A DNA stretch of 64,000 bases from Agromyces sp. LHK192 (GTDB lineage Bacteria; Actinomycetota; Actinomycetes; Actinomycetales; Microbacteriaceae): NCBI RefSeq assembly GCF_004006235.1, contig NZ_CP034753.1, forward strand, positions 2,728,001 through 2,792,000, written 5' to 3'. The position numbers and the translations under genes are program-made. Positions 17,538-27,627 of the stretch are shown here, piece by piece. Within the stretch, counting starts at the first letter, position 1. Every line of letters starts with the position of its first letter. The notes below the pieces were generated by a model. It made no database searches and was not told the DNA's origin. It saw only the letters and a program-made list of their open reading frames with translations.

Positions 17538-18230
17538 ATGACGCAGGACGAGGCCGCTCGGAACGACGGACCGCAGCGAGACGGCGGCGCGACGCCCGGG
17601 GCATCCGCATCGGACGCCCCGGCCAAGCCTGACCAGCCCCAGCTGCCCGCCGACGAGCGGCCTCGTCCGCGCTACGGCGAATACGCGCCGGAGGGATGGA
17701 CCTGGCAGCCGCCGGCCCCCCGCGACGCGCCGCAACCGGCGCAGTCACCCGCGGCTCCCCCGCCCGCGGCGGACCGATTCACCTTCGGCGGGGGCGCCGA
17801 CCGTGCCGACGGCGCCGCGCGTCCCCCGGTCGTGCACCCGATCGACCGCATGTGGACCATCGCGCTGCTCGTCTTCGGCGCGCTCGGCGCGGTCTACAAC
17901 GTCTTCTCGCTGATCGCGCTGCCGCAGAGCGTGCTGCAGTCGGCGCAGATGTCTGCCCAGATCCTCGGCACCGATCCGCCGACGTCGTTCACCGCCGGCC
18001 CCGCGGTCCCCGTGATCATCGGGTTCGGCGCGATCCTCCAGCTCGCACTGTGGATCGGCGCGCTCCTGTGGTCACGCGCCCGCATGCGTGCGGGCCGCCT
18101 CGCCTGGTGGATCCCGCTCGTCGCCGGCGTCGCCGCCTTCATCGTCGTGCTCGTCGTCAGCATGCTCGTGTTCGCGAGCGACCCGGAGTTCTTCCGGACG
18201 CTCAGCACCGTGCCTGGCGCCGGCAGCTGA
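17538..18230 (+). CDS. Pro-rich membrane protein of the DUF6264 type
   Basis: 230 residues. The first half is disordered and rich in Pro, Ala and Asp, with RPRYGEYAPEGWTWQPP, the 'GEYAPEGW' tag common in small actinobacterial membrane proteins. Three or four membrane segments follow (about 103-127, 155-175 and 190-212). I recognise the layout but not a function. It starts 8 bases after the fba stop with no clear ribosome site, which suggests translational coupling. Confidence 0.7.
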   Translation: MTQDEAARNDGPQRDGGATPGASASDAPAKPDQPQLPADERPRPRYGEYAPEGWTWQPPAPRDAPQPAQSPAAPPPAADRFTFGGGADRADGAARPPVVHPIDRMWTIALLVFGALGAVYNVFSLIALPQSVLQSAQMSAQILGTDPPTSFTAGPAVPVIIGFGAILQLALWIGALLWSRARMRAGRLAWWIPLVAGVAAFIVVLVVSMLVFASDPEFFRTLSTVPGAGS

Positions 18231-18261
18231 CGTCGTTCCACGCGACGCGCACCGGCCACTC

Positions 18262-18319
18262 ACCGGCGACGCGACGCACGTCGGCCACGCACCGGCGACG
18301 CGACGCGCGTCGGCCTCGC
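18262..18319. repeat. 29-base tandem repeat, two copies
   Basis: Units at 18262-18290 and 18291-18319 begin ACCGGCGACGCGACGC and differ at two positions. A partial copy precedes them. The repeat lies in the 107-base gap between the convergent DUF6264 and ispH genes. No clear terminator hairpin accompanies it. Confidence 0.6.
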
Positions 18320-18337
18320 CTCGCGAGACTGCGAGCG

Positions 18338-19414
18338 TCAGGCCGTGCGACCCCGCCCGCCGAGTGCGCGCTCGTCGCGGTTGCCCTGCAGGTCCTTGCG
18401 CAGTTCCTTCGGCAGCGAGAACATCAGGTCCTCCTCGGCCGTCTTGACCTCGGCGACGTCCCCGAATCCCGCGTCGGCGAGTTCGAGCAGCACCTCCTGC
18501 ACGAGCCCCTCGGGCACGGACGCCCCGCTCGTGACCCCGACCGTCGACACGCCGTCGAGCCACTCCTGGCGGATCTCGCTCGAGTAGTCGACGCGGTAGG
18601 CGGCCTTCGCGCCGTACTCCAGCGCGACCTCGACGAGGCGCACGCTGTTCGACGAGTTCGCCGAGCCGACGACGATGACGAGGTCGGCGTCCTGCGCGAC
18701 CTTCTTGATCGCGACCTGGCGGTTCTGCGTCGCGTAGCAGATGTCGTCCGACGGCGGGTCCTGCAGGTTCGGGAACCGTTCGCGCAGACGTCGCACGGTC
18801 TCCATGGTCTCGTCGACCGAGAGGGTGGTCTGCGAGAGCCACACGACCTTGTCGGGGTCGCGGACCTCGATGTTGGGCACGTCGTCGGGGCTGTTCACGA
18901 GCGTCACGTGGTCCGGTGCCTCGCCCGCGGTGCCCTCGACCTCTTCGTGGCCCTCGTGGCCGATGAGCAGGATCTCGAAGTCGTCGCGCGCGAACCGCAC
19001 GGCCTCGCGGTGCACCTTCGTGACCAGGGGGCAGGTCGCGTCGATCGCGTGCAGGCCGCGGTCTGATGCCGCGTGCACGACCGCCGGCGAGACGCCGTGC
19101 GCGCTGAACACGACGTGCGCGCCCTCGGGCACCTCGTCGACCTCCTCGACGAAGATCGCACCCTGCTTCTCGAGCTCGGTGACGACGTGGATGTTGTGCA
19201 CGATCTGCTTGCGCACGTACACGGGAGCGCCGTAGTGCTCGAGGGCCTTCTCGACCGCGACGACCGCACGGTCGACGCCGGCGCAGTAGCCGCGCGGCGC
19301 GGCGAGCAGCACGCGCTTGGCGGAGGGGGCGGGGGTATCCTTGAGCCGGCCTCGCACGCTCGGGATCCTCGGCATGCCGAGGTCGATCCGGGGGGCGTCG
19401 GTCGTGATCGTCAC
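18338..19414 (-). CDS. ispH: 4-hydroxy-3-methylbut-2-enyl diphosphate reductase IspH
   Basis: 358 residues. The three Cys that hold the iron-sulfur cluster lie in [23 protein letters not shown] and [10 protein letters not shown]. HxxH-type active-site residues ([14 protein letters not shown]) and the TSGASVPE motif are present. It makes isopentenyl and dimethylallyl diphosphate in the last MEP pathway step, feeding UppS at 26796-27581. The GTG start at 19414 follows a TAGGAT box by 6 bases, so the mRNA is probably leaderless. It is divergent from xseA. Confidence 0.97.
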   Translation of the reverse strand: MTITTDAPRIDLGMPRIPSVRGRLKDTPAPSAKRVLLAAPRGYCAGVDRAVVAVEKALEHYGAPVYVRKQIVHNIHVVTELEKQGAIFVEEVDEVPEGAHVVFSAHGVSPAVVHAASDRGLHAIDATCPLVTKVHREAVRFARDDFEILLIGHEGHEEVEGTAGEAPDHVTLVNSPDDVPNIEVRDPDKVVWLSQTTLSVDETMETVRRLRERFPNLQDPPSDDICYATQNRQVAIKKVAQDADLVIVVGSANSSNSVRLVEVALEYGAKAAYRVDYSSEIRQEWLDGVSTVGVTSGASVPEGLVQEVLLELADAGFGDVAEVKTAEEDLMFSLPKELRKDLQGNRDERALGGRGRTA

Positions 19415-19420
19415 GATCCC

Positions 19421-19426
19421 ATCCTA
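19421..19426 (-). promoter_or_regulatory. -10 box of ispH (leaderless)
   Basis: TAGGAT on the minus strand ends 6 bases before the GTG of ispH, within the 45-base gap to the divergent xseA gene. Confidence 0.55.
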
Positions 19427-19459
19427 CGCGGGGCCGCCCGACCGACTGCTGGGAGCACC

Positions 19460-20689
19460 ATGGCCGAAGGCCCCACCACGCGCGAGACCCCGTGGAGCGT
19501 CTCGATGCTCTCGGGCAAGCTCAAGGAGTACCTCGACCGGCTCGGCACGGTGTGGATCGAGGGCGAGGTCACCCAGTGGGGCGTGTCTGCGGGCAACGTC
19601 TACGGCAAGCTGAAAGACCTCGACGCCGACGCGACGGTGTCCTTCACGATCTGGTCGTCCGTGCGAGCGCGGCTCACCGAGCAGTTCAAGCAGGGCGACC
19701 ACGTCGTCGCCGCGGTCAAGCCGAACTGGTGGGTCAAGGGCGGCTCGCTCACGATGCAGGTCTTCGACGTGCGGCACGTCGGCCTCGGCGACCTGCTCGA
19801 GCGGCTCGAACGGCTCCGAGCGCAACTGCGTTCGGAGGGCCTGTTCGACGCCGATCGCAAGCGCCGACTGCCGTTCCTCCCCGCCGTGGTCGGGCTGGTC
19901 ACCGGGCGCGACTCGGACGCCGAGCAGGACGTGCTGCGCAACGCGCGGCTGCGGTGGCCCGCCGTGGAGTTCCGCATGGCCTACGCCTCGGTTCAGGGCG
20001 ATCGCGCGGTGCCCGAGGTGGTCCGGGCCATCGAGCGGCTCGACGCCGATCCCGAGGTCGAGGTCATCATCGTCGCGCGCGGCGGCGGCGACTTCCAGAA
20101 CCTGCTCCCGTTCAGCGACGAGCGCGTGGTTCGCGCCGCCGCGGCCTCGACGACGCCGATCGTCTCGGCGATCGGCCACGAGGCCGACCGGCCGCTCCTC
20201 GACGACGTCGCCGACCTCCGCGCGTCCACCCCGACGGATGCCGCGAAGCGCGTCGTGCCCGACGTCGCCGAGGAGCTGTCCCGCGTCGAGCACGCCCGCA
20301 CGAGGCTCGGCATGCGCCTGACCGAGGTCCTCGCCCGCGAGGCCGACCGCATCGGGCACCTCCGTTCGCGCCCCGCGCTCGCGACGCCGACCTGGATCGT
20401 CGACCGCCGTGCCGAGGAGATCACCCGCTGGGTCGCGCGGGGCGCCGACCTCACCGAGCGGATGCTCGAGCGCCAGCATTCCAACGTGGCGTCGCTGCGC
20501 GGCCACCTGCGCGCGCTGTCGCCGCAGGCGACCCTCGACCGCGGTTACGCGATCGTGCAGGATGCCTCGGGCCACGTCGTCACCGAGGCGGATGCCGCGC
20601 CCGACGGCGAGCTGCTGCACCTCACGCTCGCGAACGGCTCGCTCGCCGCGCAGTCGCGCGGCGAGGCATCCGACCCGCGACGTCCCTGA
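19460..20689 (+). CDS. xseA: Exodeoxyribonuclease VII large subunit
   Basis: 409 residues. The N-terminal OB-fold domain begins WSVSMLSGKLKEYLDRLGTV and includes VWIEGEVTQW. The catalytic domain has PAVVGLVTGRDSDAEQDVL, a glycine-rich IIVARGGGDFQNLLPFSDE and SAIGHEADRPLLDDVADLRA with the conserved HE-x-D. The coiled coil and the C-terminal L-x-P-QATLDRGYAIV end the protein. The complex degrades single-stranded DNA. The ATG at 19460 begins where similarity begins. xseB follows after 83 bases with its own -10 box. Confidence 0.96.
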   Translation: MAEGPTTRETPWSVSMLSGKLKEYLDRLGTVWIEGEVTQWGVSAGNVYGKLKDLDADATVSFTIWSSVRARLTEQFKQGDHVVAAVKPNWWVKGGSLTMQVFDVRHVGLGDLLERLERLRAQLRSEGLFDADRKRRLPFLPAVVGLVTGRDSDAEQDVLRNARLRWPAVEFRMAYASVQGDRAVPEVVRAIERLDADPEVEVIIVARGGGDFQNLLPFSDERVVRAAAASTTPIVSAIGHEADRPLLDDVADLRASTPTDAAKRVVPDVAEELSRVEHARTRLGMRLTEVLAREADRIGHLRSRPALATPTWIVDRRAEEITRWVARGADLTERMLERQHSNVASLRGHLRALSPQATLDRGYAIVQDASGHVVTEADAAPDGELLHLTLANGSLAAQSRGEASDPRRP

Positions 20690-20760
20690 CCGCGCGGGCG
20701 CCGCGGACGCGCAGTCCCGAAGGCTGGGAACGCGCGGCGAACCGGCTGATCGACGCCGAA

Positions 20761-20766
20761 TAGAAT
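20761..20766 (+). promoter_or_regulatory. -10 box of xseB (leaderless)
   Basis: TAGAAT followed by GGATCC and the ATG of xseB at 20773. Spacing of 6 bases means the transcript starts at the codon. It allows xseB and DUF4245 to be expressed independently of xseA. Confidence 0.55.
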
Positions 20767-20772
20767 GGATCC

Positions 20773-21033
20773 ATGCCCACCCCCACGGATGTCTCCGAGC
20801 TGAGCTACGAGCAGGCGCGCGACGAACTCGTCAAGGTCGTCGCCGAGCTCGAGCAGGGGTCGGCCACCCTCGAGCAGTCGCTCGCGCTGTGGGAGCGCGG
20901 CGAGGCCCTCGCGGCCCGCTGCGAGGAATGGCTCATCGGAGCGAAGGCCCGACTCGAGGCCGCCCGTGCCGGCGGGCGCGGCGCCGGCGAGCACGCCGCC
21001 GCGGCATCCGACGACGAGACGGTCCGCGGCTGA
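20773..21033 (+). CDS. xseB: Exodeoxyribonuclease VII small subunit
   Basis: 86 residues. The family pattern is complete: [45 protein letters not shown] in pieces ([36 protein letters not shown]). Several small subunits coat each XseA coiled coil. Its last bases overlap the ATG of the DUF4245 gene (TGATG). Confidence 0.95.
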   Translation: MPTPTDVSELSYEQARDELVKVVAELEQGSATLEQSLALWERGEALAARCEEWLIGAKARLEAARAGGRGAGEHAAAASDDETVRG

Positions 21034-21671
21034 TGGCCGACCGACCCCCGCGCGTCGTCGCCGAACTCGGCCGCCCCGAGACGGCCGAGGAGACCGCGGC
21101 CCGCAAGGCCGAGAACAGCCGGCTCTACCGGCAGCGCAAGACGCTCATGAACCTCGTCTACGCGCTCGTCGCGACGCTCGGCGTGGTGCTCGTTATGGTG
21201 CTCGTGGTCCCGCGCAGCGACACCCCGATCGAGCGGGACGTCGATGTCGCGGGCACCGCCGAGCAGGCGCAGGCCGGCATGGCCGGCGACCTCGCGGCAC
21301 CCGAACTGCCCGACGGCTGGCGTGCGAACGCCGCGGAGATCCGGCGGAGCGAGGCCGACGGCGTCACCGCCTGGTACGTCGGCTACCTGACGCCCGGCGA
21401 CGAGTACATCGGGATGTACCAGGCCGAGGCGGCGAACCAGACCTGGGTCGCCGGACTCCTGGCCCGCACGCTCGCGACCGGCACCGTCGCGATCGACGGT
21501 GTCGAGTGGACCGTGTACGACAACCGCGACAGCGACGAGGACGTCGGCAACGCGCGGTACGCGCTGACCACCGAGTCGGGCGGCACGACGTTCGTGCTGC
21601 TCGGTTCGGCGACGCCGGAGGAGTTCGCGACGCTCGCGACCGCGATCACCCCGACGATCCAGGCGCAGTAG
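21033..21671 (+). CDS. DUF4245 family membrane-anchored protein
   Basis: 212 residues. A cytoplasmic N-terminus (about 1-38), one membrane segment at about 40-58 (MNLVYALVATLGVVLVMVLV) and an extracytoplasmic domain with LPDGWRANAAEIR, WYVGYLTPGDEYIGMYQ and TFVLLGSATPEEFATLA. This is the DUF4245 pattern; the family regularly lies beside xseAB in actinobacteria and has no known function. The ATG overlaps the xseB stop by one base, so it is translated by coupling. Confidence 0.85.
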   Translation: MADRPPRVVAELGRPETAEETAARKAENSRLYRQRKTLMNLVYALVATLGVVLVMVLVVPRSDTPIERDVDVAGTAEQAQAGMAGDLAAPELPDGWRANAAEIRRSEADGVTAWYVGYLTPGDEYIGMYQAEAANQTWVAGLLARTLATGTVAIDGVEWTVYDNRDSDEDVGNARYALTTESGGTTFVLLGSATPEEFATLATAITPTIQAQ

Positions 21672-21753
21672 GCCCGCGCGGCACGACTCGCAGCGCCGGC
21701 ACCGCAGCTCCACCAGCATCCGCACCCCGCACCGCCAGCCGAGAGGAACCGCC

Positions 21754-22407
21754 GTGAGCCAAGCCACGCCCCCCGCCGTCACCCCCGCCGAGGCCTGGCG
21801 GGAGCTCCGGCGCGGCAACGAACGGTTCGTCGCCGGCACCCCGTCGCACCCGCATCAGGACGTCGAGCGCCGCGCCAGCCTCGCCGCAGGGCAGGCGCCG
21901 AAGGTCGCGATCTTCGGCTGCGCCGACTCGCGCCTGTCCGCCGAGATCATCTTCGACCTCGGACTCGGCGACGCCTTCGTCGTCCGCAACGCTGGCCAGG
22001 TCGCCACCGAGTCGGTGCTGGGCTCGCTCGAGTACGCGGTGGCCGTCCTCGGCGTGCCGCTGGTGCTCGTGCTCGGCCACGACGCGTGCGGGGCCGTGCA
22101 GGCGTCGATCGACTCGCAGGCCGCAGACGCGGCCCCGCTGCCGCCGCACATCCGCTCGCTGACCGACCGGATCGTGCCGGCGGTCCGCCGGGTCGCGGGG
22201 ATCGGAGCGGATGCCCCGGTCGCGCCGTCCGACGTCGACGCCGGCTACGTCGGGCGCGAGCACCTCCGCGACACCGTGAGCGAGCTCGTCGCGGGCTCCG
22301 AGATCATCTCGGCCGCGATCGCCGAGGGTAGGCTTGCCGTCGTCGGAGCGAACTACCGGCTCCGCGAGGGCCGCGCCGAGACCGACGTCGTCGTCGGCAC
22401 GGTCTGA
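21754..22407 (+). CDS. Beta-class carbonic anhydrase
   Basis: 217 residues. Zinc ligands and the catalytic dyad are visible in [11 protein letters not shown] (Cys, Asp, Arg) and [12 protein letters not shown] (His, Cys). [19 protein letters not shown] and LVVGANYRL match the family. It interconverts CO2 and bicarbonate for carboxylation reactions and pH balance. The start is GTG with a GAGAGGAA site about 6 bases upstream. Confidence 0.95.
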   Translation: MSQATPPAVTPAEAWRELRRGNERFVAGTPSHPHQDVERRASLAAGQAPKVAIFGCADSRLSAEIIFDLGLGDAFVVRNAGQVATESVLGSLEYAVAVLGVPLVLVLGHDACGAVQASIDSQAADAAPLPPHIRSLTDRIVPAVRRVAGIGADAPVAPSDVDAGYVGREHLRDTVSELVAGSEIISAAIAEGRLAVVGANYRLREGRAETDVVVGTV

Positions 22408-22484
22408 CCGACCACCGGGCTTCCGCCGGGGCATCCGGCATCCGGCGCGGCTCGCGCCGTCAGCGAATCGAAGGGAAACACATC

Positions 22485-23900
22485 GTGGTGGACAACGCCG
22501 CCGAGTACCGCATCGAGCACGACACGATGGGCGAGGTGCGGGTCCCCGCCGCAGCGCTCTACCGTGCGCAGACCCAGCGTGCCGTCGAGAACTTCCCCAT
22601 CTCGGGCAAGGGGCTCGAGCCCGCGCAGGTCGCCGCGCTCGCCCGCATCAAGAAGGCCGCGGCGCAGGCGAACGCGCGCCTCGGCGTGCTCGACCAGGCG
22701 ATCGCCGACGCGATCGTCGAGGCCGCCGACGAGGTCATCGCGGGTCGCCACGGCTTCACCGAGCACTTCCCGGTCGACACCTACCAGACCGGTTCGGGCA
22801 CGAGCTCGAACATGAACATGAACGAGGTCCTCGCGACCGTCGCGACGCAGAAGCTCGGCGCCGACGTGCACCCGAACGACCACGTCAACGCCTCGCAGTC
22901 GTCGAACGACGTGTTCCCGACCTCGGTGCACATCGCGGTGACCGCGGCGCTCATCGACGACCTGATCCCCTCGCTCGACCACCTCGCGGTCGCGCTCGAG
23001 GCCAAGGCGGAGGCGTGGGCCGACGTCGTCAAGTCGGGTCGCACGCACCTCATGGACGCGACGCCCGTCACGCTCGGCCAGGAGTTCGGCGGCTACGCCC
23101 GCCAGATCCGCCTCGGCATCGAGCGGGTGCGCACCGCGCTCCCCCGCGTCGCCGAGGTCCCGCTCGGCGGCACCGCCGTCGGCACCGGCATCAACACGCC
23201 GGCCGGGTTCCCGCAGCTGGTCATCGAGCTGCTCCAGCAGGACACCGAGCTGCCGATCACGGAGGCGGCCGACCACTTCGAGGCGCAGGCCAACCGCGAC
23301 GGCCTCGTCGACGCCTCGGGGGCGCTGCGCACCATCGCCGTCAGCCTCACGAAGATCTGCAACGACCTGCGCTGGATGGGCTCCGGCCCGAACACCGGCC
23401 TCGGCGAGATCTTCATCCCCGACCTGCAGCCCGGCTCGTCGATCATGCCCGGCAAGGTCAACCCCGTCATCCCCGAAGCCGTGCTCATGGTCGCGGCCCG
23501 GGTCGTCGGCAACGATGCGACGGTCGCGTGGGCCGGGGCATCCGGCTCGTTCGAACTGAACGTGCAGATCCCGGTGATGGGCACCGCGCTGCTCGAGTCG
23601 ATCCGCCTGCTCTCGAACGCGTCGCGCGTGCTCGCCGACAAGACCGTCGACGGCCTCGAGGCGAACCTCGACCGCCTCACGGCGCTCGCGGGCATGTCGC
23701 CGTCGATCGTGACGCCGCTGAACAAGCTCATCGGCTACGAGGCCGCGGCCAAGATCGCGAAGCACTCGGTCAAGCAGGGCGTCACCGTGCGCGAGGCCGT
23801 GATCGACCTGGGCTACGTCGAGCGCGGGGAACTCACCGAGGAGCAGCTCGACACCGCGCTCGACCTGCTGTCGATGACGCGTCCGCCGCAGGCGAGGTAG
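22485..23900 (+). CDS. fumC: Class II fumarate hydratase
   Basis: 471 residues, typical for FumC. The signature [16 protein letters not shown] with the catalytic Ser is at about residue 320, and [14 protein letters not shown] and [16 protein letters not shown] are conserved. It hydrates fumarate to L-malate in the citric acid cycle and does not need an iron-sulfur cluster. The start is GTG (a second GTG follows directly) after GAAGGGAA. It converges on the PhoH gene across a large inverted repeat. Confidence 0.97.
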   Translation: MVDNAAEYRIEHDTMGEVRVPAAALYRAQTQRAVENFPISGKGLEPAQVAALARIKKAAAQANARLGVLDQAIADAIVEAADEVIAGRHGFTEHFPVDTYQTGSGTSSNMNMNEVLATVATQKLGADVHPNDHVNASQSSNDVFPTSVHIAVTAALIDDLIPSLDHLAVALEAKAEAWADVVKSGRTHLMDATPVTLGQEFGGYARQIRLGIERVRTALPRVAEVPLGGTAVGTGINTPAGFPQLVIELLQQDTELPITEAADHFEAQANRDGLVDASGALRTIAVSLTKICNDLRWMGSGPNTGLGEIFIPDLQPGSSIMPGKVNPVIPEAVLMVAARVVGNDATVAWAGASGSFELNVQIPVMGTALLESIRLLSNASRVLADKTVDGLEANLDRLTALAGMSPSIVTPLNKLIGYEAAAKIAKHSVKQGVTVREAVIDLGYVERGELTEEQLDTALDLLSMTRPPQAR

Positions 23901-23929
23901 GCGCCGCGGGCGTAGCGCCGCAGGAGCGC

Positions 23930-24015
23930 CGCGCGACGGGAGGCGAACAGCACGACGGGAGGAGCGAATGCGCTTCGGGAGGCCTCCCCCGGCGCAATCC
24001 CCCTCCCGTCGCGCG
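23930..24015. terminator. Bidirectional terminator region between fumC and phoH
   Basis: CGCGCGACGGGAGG at 23930-23943 is repeated inverted and perfect at 24002-24015, a 14-base pair with a 58-base loop. Inside the loop are another CGACGGGAGG copy and a perfect 12-base palindrome GGGAGGCCTCCC (23977-23988). The genes on both sides converge here. There is no T-tract, as is common in this phylum. Confidence 0.5.
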
Positions 24016-24032
24016 AGACGCGGGGCCCGAGC

Positions 24033-25415
24033 CTACGCCAGTTCGTTCCCGTCGAGCATCTCGCTGACGAGCGCCGCGATCGCCGAGCGCTCGCTGCGGG
24101 TGAGCGTGACGTGGGCGAACAGCGGATGCCCCTTCAACGTCTCGATGACGGATGCCACGCCGTCGTGCCGTCCGACACGGAGGTTGTCGCGCTGCGCGAC
24201 GTCGTGCGTGAGCACCACGCGCGAGTTCTGCCCGATCCGGCTGAGCACGGTGAGCAGCACGTTGCGCTCGAGCGACTGCGCCTCGTCGACGATCACGAAC
24301 GCGTCGTGCAGCGAACGTCCGCGGATGTGGGTGAGCGGCAGCACCTCGAGGATGCCCCGTTCGACGACCTCGTCGAGCACGTTGTCGGAGACGACCGAGC
24401 CGAGCGTGTCGAAGACCGCCTGCCCCCACGGGTTCATCTTCTCGCCCTGGTCGCCGGGCAGGTAGCCGAGCTCCTGGCCGCCGACCGCGTACAGCGGGCG
24501 GAACACCATGATCTTCTTGTGCTGCTGGCGTTCGAGCACGGCCTCGAGGCCTGCGCACAGCGCGAGCGCCGACTTGCCGGTCCCCGCCCGCCCGCCGAGC
24601 GACAGGATGCCGATCTCCGAGTCGAGGAGCAGGTCGATCGCGAGGCGCTGCTCGGCCGAACGACCGTGCAGGCCGAAGACCTCGCGGTCGCCTCGGACGA
24701 GCTTCAGCGAGCCGTCGTCGGCGGTGACGCGGGCCAGCGCCGACCCGCGGTCGGAGTGCAGCACGAGGCCGGTGTTCACGGGCAGGCCGACGGCCGCCGG
24801 CGCGACGATCGCATCGCGCTCGTACAGCTTCGCCATCTCGTTCGAGCCGACGGTGAGCTCGGCCATGCCGTTCCAGCCCGAATCGACCGCGAGTTCGGCG
24901 CGGTACTCCTGCGCGTCGATGCCGATCGCCGCGGCCTTGACGCGCAGGGGCAGGTCCTTCGACACGACGGTCACGGCGACGCCGTCGTTGGCGAGGTTCG
25001 CCGCGCACGCGAGGATGCGCGAGTCGTTGTCGCCGAGTTGCAGTCCGCTCGGCAGCACCGACGGGTTCGAGTGGTTGAGCTCGACCCGCAGCGAGCCGCC
25101 TTCGCCGACCGGGATCGGGAAGTCGAGCCGTTCGTGCTCGATCCGCAGCTCGTCGAGGATGCGCAGCGACTGCCGCGCGAAGTACCCGATCTCGGGGTCG
25201 TTGCGCTTCGCCTCGAGTTCCGTGATGACGACCACGGGAAGCACGACCGCGTGCTCGGCGAACCGGAACAGCGCCCGGGGATCGCTCAGCAGCACCGAGG
25301 TGTCGAGTACGTACGTCCGCTCGGCCTGGGCCGCCGCAGACGCGGCTCCCGTCGCAGGCTGCCGCTGCGCGCCCGCCTGCTGCCGACCGGACTGGGAAGT
25401 TGCACCTGTTGCCAC
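24033..25415 (-). CDS. PhoH-family protein with N-terminal PIN domain
   Basis: 460 residues. An N-terminal PIN nuclease domain begins [19 protein letters not shown] (first acidic residue in LDTSVLL). The PhoH ATPase domain has the Walker [15 protein letters not shown], the strand-loop [17 protein letters not shown] and the Walker [15 protein letters not shown]-PhoH proteins act as RNA helicase-nucleases. I prefer the GTG at 25415 (VATGATSQ), which has GGGAG about 5 bases upstream; a GTG at 25421 in the same frame is possible. fumC-phoH is a conserved actinobacterial neighbourhood. Confidence 0.92.
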   Translation of the reverse strand: MATGATSQSGRQQAGAQRQPATGAASAAAQAERTYVLDTSVLLSDPRALFRFAEHAVVLPVVVITELEAKRNDPEIGYFARQSLRILDELRIEHERLDFPIPVGEGGSLRVELNHSNPSVLPSGLQLGDNDSRILACAANLANDGVAVTVVSKDLPLRVKAAAIGIDAQEYRAELAVDSGWNGMAELTVGSNEMAKLYERDAIVAPAAVGLPVNTGLVLHSDRGSALARVTADDGSLKLVRGDREVFGLHGRSAEQRLAIDLLLDSEIGILSLGGRAGTGKSALALCAGLEAVLERQQHKKIMVFRPLYAVGGQELGYLPGDQGEKMNPWGQAVFDTLGSVVSDNVLDEVVERGILEVLPLTHIRGRSLHDAFVIVDEAQSLERNVLLTVLSRIGQNSRVVLTHDVAQRDNLRVGRHDGVASVIETLKGHPLFAHVTLTRSERSAIAALVSEMLDGNELA

Positions 25416-25624
25416 GACCACTCCCGCCCCGAGCGCATTCGCTCGGTTCCTCGGGCCGGCCGGCGATCCTCCAACGAGCGGTTCACGAGCCGACTCGAAC
25501 GGGCACCTTGCCCGATGACCCGACCGTACGTCCGCCGCGACCGATCCGTGGCTTCGACACGCGAAATGTCACACGCCGTTCACACAGCTCGGCGCGAGCC
25601 GCGAGCCTCCGTGGACTCGTCGCG

Positions 25625-26743
25625 TCAGTAGGTGGCTGCCGTCGAGTACGACACGAACGCGGCCCGCAGCATGTCGAGCGTCTCGTCGCTCGTCGCCGCA
25701 TGCACGCTGAGCCGCACCCGGCCCTGCCGGGTCGTCGCCGTGATGCCGTGGTTGTGCATCGAAGCGGTCAGCAGCGCCACCTGCTCCGACGGCGGCTCGA
25801 TCACGACGATGCCGGCCCGTTCCTGCTCGTCACGCGAGCTGACGACGGGCATCGCGAACTCGTCGGCCACCTCGATGACGCGGCTCACGCGCTCGGCGAC
25901 GGCCGAGCTGACCGCGGACGCCCCGACGGACGCGAGCTCCTCGAGGGCGGTCGCGAACCGGGCCTGCGCGATCGGGTCGGGGTTGGACACCCGGTAGGCC
26001 GACGCGCCAGGCGCGGGCGGCGGCACATGACCCCAGGGTTCCGCCTCCTCGGTGCCGCTGAAGCCCGAGAACACCGGGGTGAGCTGGTCGAGTGCGCGCT
26101 CCGAGAACGCGAGCAGGCCGGTTCCCCAGCCGGCGCGGCACCACTTCTGTCCGCCGGTCGCGACGACGTCGGCGACCTCCCACGGCACGTCGACGACGCC
26201 GAAGCCCTGGATGGCGTCGACGATGAGCAGGCGGTCGCCGATGACCTGGCGGATGCCCTCGATGTCGCACAGGTACCCGGTGCGCGCGTCGACGAGGCTC
26301 ACGGCGACGGCGGCGACGTTCTGCTCGAGCTGGTCGCGGATGCCGGCGGGCGTGACCTTGCCCTGGTCGGTCTCGAGCCAGACGGGCTGCACCACGTGCA
26401 GCGCCTCCTGGGCCCGCACCGCGGCGATCGGCAGGCTCGGGAACTCGTCGGGCGACAGCAGCACCGGGCCGGTGATGCCGAACAGGGCGTGCATGAGGCC
26501 CATCGTCGTGTTCGGCTGGAACACGATGCGCTCGGCGGGGTATCCGATGACCGCGCTCGCGGCGGCGCGCACGCGCGCGTCCTGTTCGCCGAACACGTCG
26601 AGTCCGCCGTGACGTGCTCGCTCCAGCGACAGGCTGAGCGCCGCCGACTCCTCGACCACGGTCCGCGACAACGGACCGACGCGCCCGTAGTCGAGGTAGC
26701 CCGGCTCCTCCTGGAACCCGTCGAGATACGCTTCCATGCTCAC
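25625..26743 (-). CDS. Aminotransferase class V, cysteine desulfurase-like PLP enzyme
   Basis: 372 residues. The PLP Lys is in VVATGGQKWCRAGWG, preceded by IVDAIQGFGVVDVPWE with the PLP-binding Asp. IVFQPNTTMGLMHALF replaces the usual phosphate-binding threonine loop, and the C-terminal RVRLSVHAATSDETLD matches class V enzymes. The family includes cysteine desulfurases, isopenicillin-epimerase-like and kynureninase-like enzymes; the substrate cannot be told. The GTG start has an AGAAGGGGG site. It lies between uppS and phoH on the same strand without tight coupling. Confidence 0.85.
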   Translation of the reverse strand: MSMEAYLDGFQEEPGYLDYGRVGPLSRTVVEESAALSLSLERARHGGLDVFGEQDARVRAAASAVIGYPAERIVFQPNTTMGLMHALFGITGPVLLSPDEFPSLPIAAVRAQEALHVVQPVWLETDQGKVTPAGIRDQLEQNVAAVAVSLVDARTGYLCDIEGIRQVIGDRLLIVDAIQGFGVVDVPWEVADVVATGGQKWCRAGWGTGLLAFSERALDQLTPVFSGFSGTEEAEPWGHVPPPAPGASAYRVSNPDPIAQARFATALEELASVGASAVSSAVAERVSRVIEVADEFAMPVVSSRDEQERAGIVVIEPPSEQVALLTASMHNHGITATTRQGRVRLSVHAATSDETLDMLRAAFVSYSTAATY

Positions 26744-26795
26744 GTATGCGCCCCCTTCTCCGAGGCATATCTTGGCAGACGAGACACCTCCGGTG

Positions 26796-27581
26796 TCAGC
26801 CGCCGAATCGCCGATGACGCTTCGCGTAGTCGCGGATGGCGCGCAGGAAGTCGACCCGGCGCAGGTCGGGCCCGAGCGCCTCGACGAAGTAGAACTCGCT
26901 GTGGGCCGCCTGCCAGAGCATGAAGTCGCTCAACCGCTGCTCGCCCGAGGTCCGGATGACCAGGTCGGGATCGGGCTGGCCGCCGGTGTACAGGTGCTCG
27001 CCGATGAGCTCGGGCGTGAGCCGTTCGGCGAGGTCGTCGAGGCTCCGCCCCTCGGCGTGGTGGGCCGCGACGATCGCGCGCATGGCGTCGGTGATCTCGG
27101 TGCGCCCGCCGTAGCCGACCGCGAGGTTCACGTGCAGGCCGCGCTTGTCGGCCGTGCGGTGCTCGGCCGCGTCGAGCGCGGCGACGAGCGGCGCCGGCAG
27201 GCCGGCGTCGCTGCCGACGTGCTGCACCCGCCAGTCGCGGTAGTGACTGAGCTCCTCGGCGAGTTCGGCGATGATCTCGATCAGGTCGGTGAGTTCGTCG
27301 GTGGCGCGGCTGACGAGGTTGTCGCTCGAGAGGAGGTAGAGCGTGACCACCTGGATGCCCAGGTCGTCGCACCACTCGAGGAACTCGCGCACCTTCGCAG
27401 CACCGGCACGGTGGCCGTGCGCGGCTGTCTCGTAGCCGAGCTGCTTCGCCCACCGTCGGTTGCCGTCGATGATCATCGCGACGTGGCGCGGGATGGGCGC
27501 GTCGTCGAGTCCGCTGCGAAGCCGACGCTCGTAGACGCGGTAGAGGAGGCCGCGACCGCGGGGTCGATCGCTGTTCTGCAC
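26796..27581 (-). CDS. uppS: Isoprenyl (cis-prenyl) transferase
   Basis: 261 residues. Signature stretches: HVAMIIDGNRRWAKQLG, GHRAGAAKV, TLYLLSSDNL, VNLAVGYGGRTEI and DLVIRTSGEQRLSDFMLWQ. The catalytic Asp is in IIDGN. It condenses isopentenyl diphosphate units in cis to make undecaprenyl/decaprenyl diphosphate or its Z,E-farnesyl precursor, the lipid carrier for cell wall and surface glycans. The start is GTG with TAGCGT 6 bases upstream, so the mRNA is likely leaderless. It is divergent from trhA. Confidence 0.95.
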   Translation of the reverse strand: MQNSDRPRGRGLLYRVYERRLRSGLDDAPIPRHVAMIIDGNRRWAKQLGYETAAHGHRAGAAKVREFLEWCDDLGIQVVTLYLLSSDNLVSRATDELTDLIEIIAELAEELSHYRDWRVQHVGSDAGLPAPLVAALDAAEHRTADKRGLHVNLAVGYGGRTEITDAMRAIVAAHHAEGRSLDDLAERLTPELIGEHLYTGGQPDPDLVIRTSGEQRLSDFMLWQAAHSEFYFVEALGPDLRRVDFLRAIRDYAKRHRRFGG

Positions 27582-27587
27582 GTGCCT

Positions 27588-27593
27588 ACGCTA
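27588..27593 (-). promoter_or_regulatory. -10 box of uppS (leaderless)
   Basis: TAGCGT on the minus strand, then AGGCAC, then the GTG start at 27581. It lies in a 58-base divergent gap that also holds the trhA promoter. Confidence 0.5.
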
Positions 27594-27627
27594 CCCCTCC
27601 TCACAGCAACCCGTGATCGGGCGGGCC

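Noticed and set aside
18262..18319. CRISPR array
   Set aside because: The units are directly adjacent without spacers, only two copies exist, and no cas genes are nearby.
23977..23988. Insertion-sequence end at the palindrome GGGAGGCCTCCC
   Set aside because: No transposase, target duplication or matching second end is visible. The location between convergent genes fits a terminator better.
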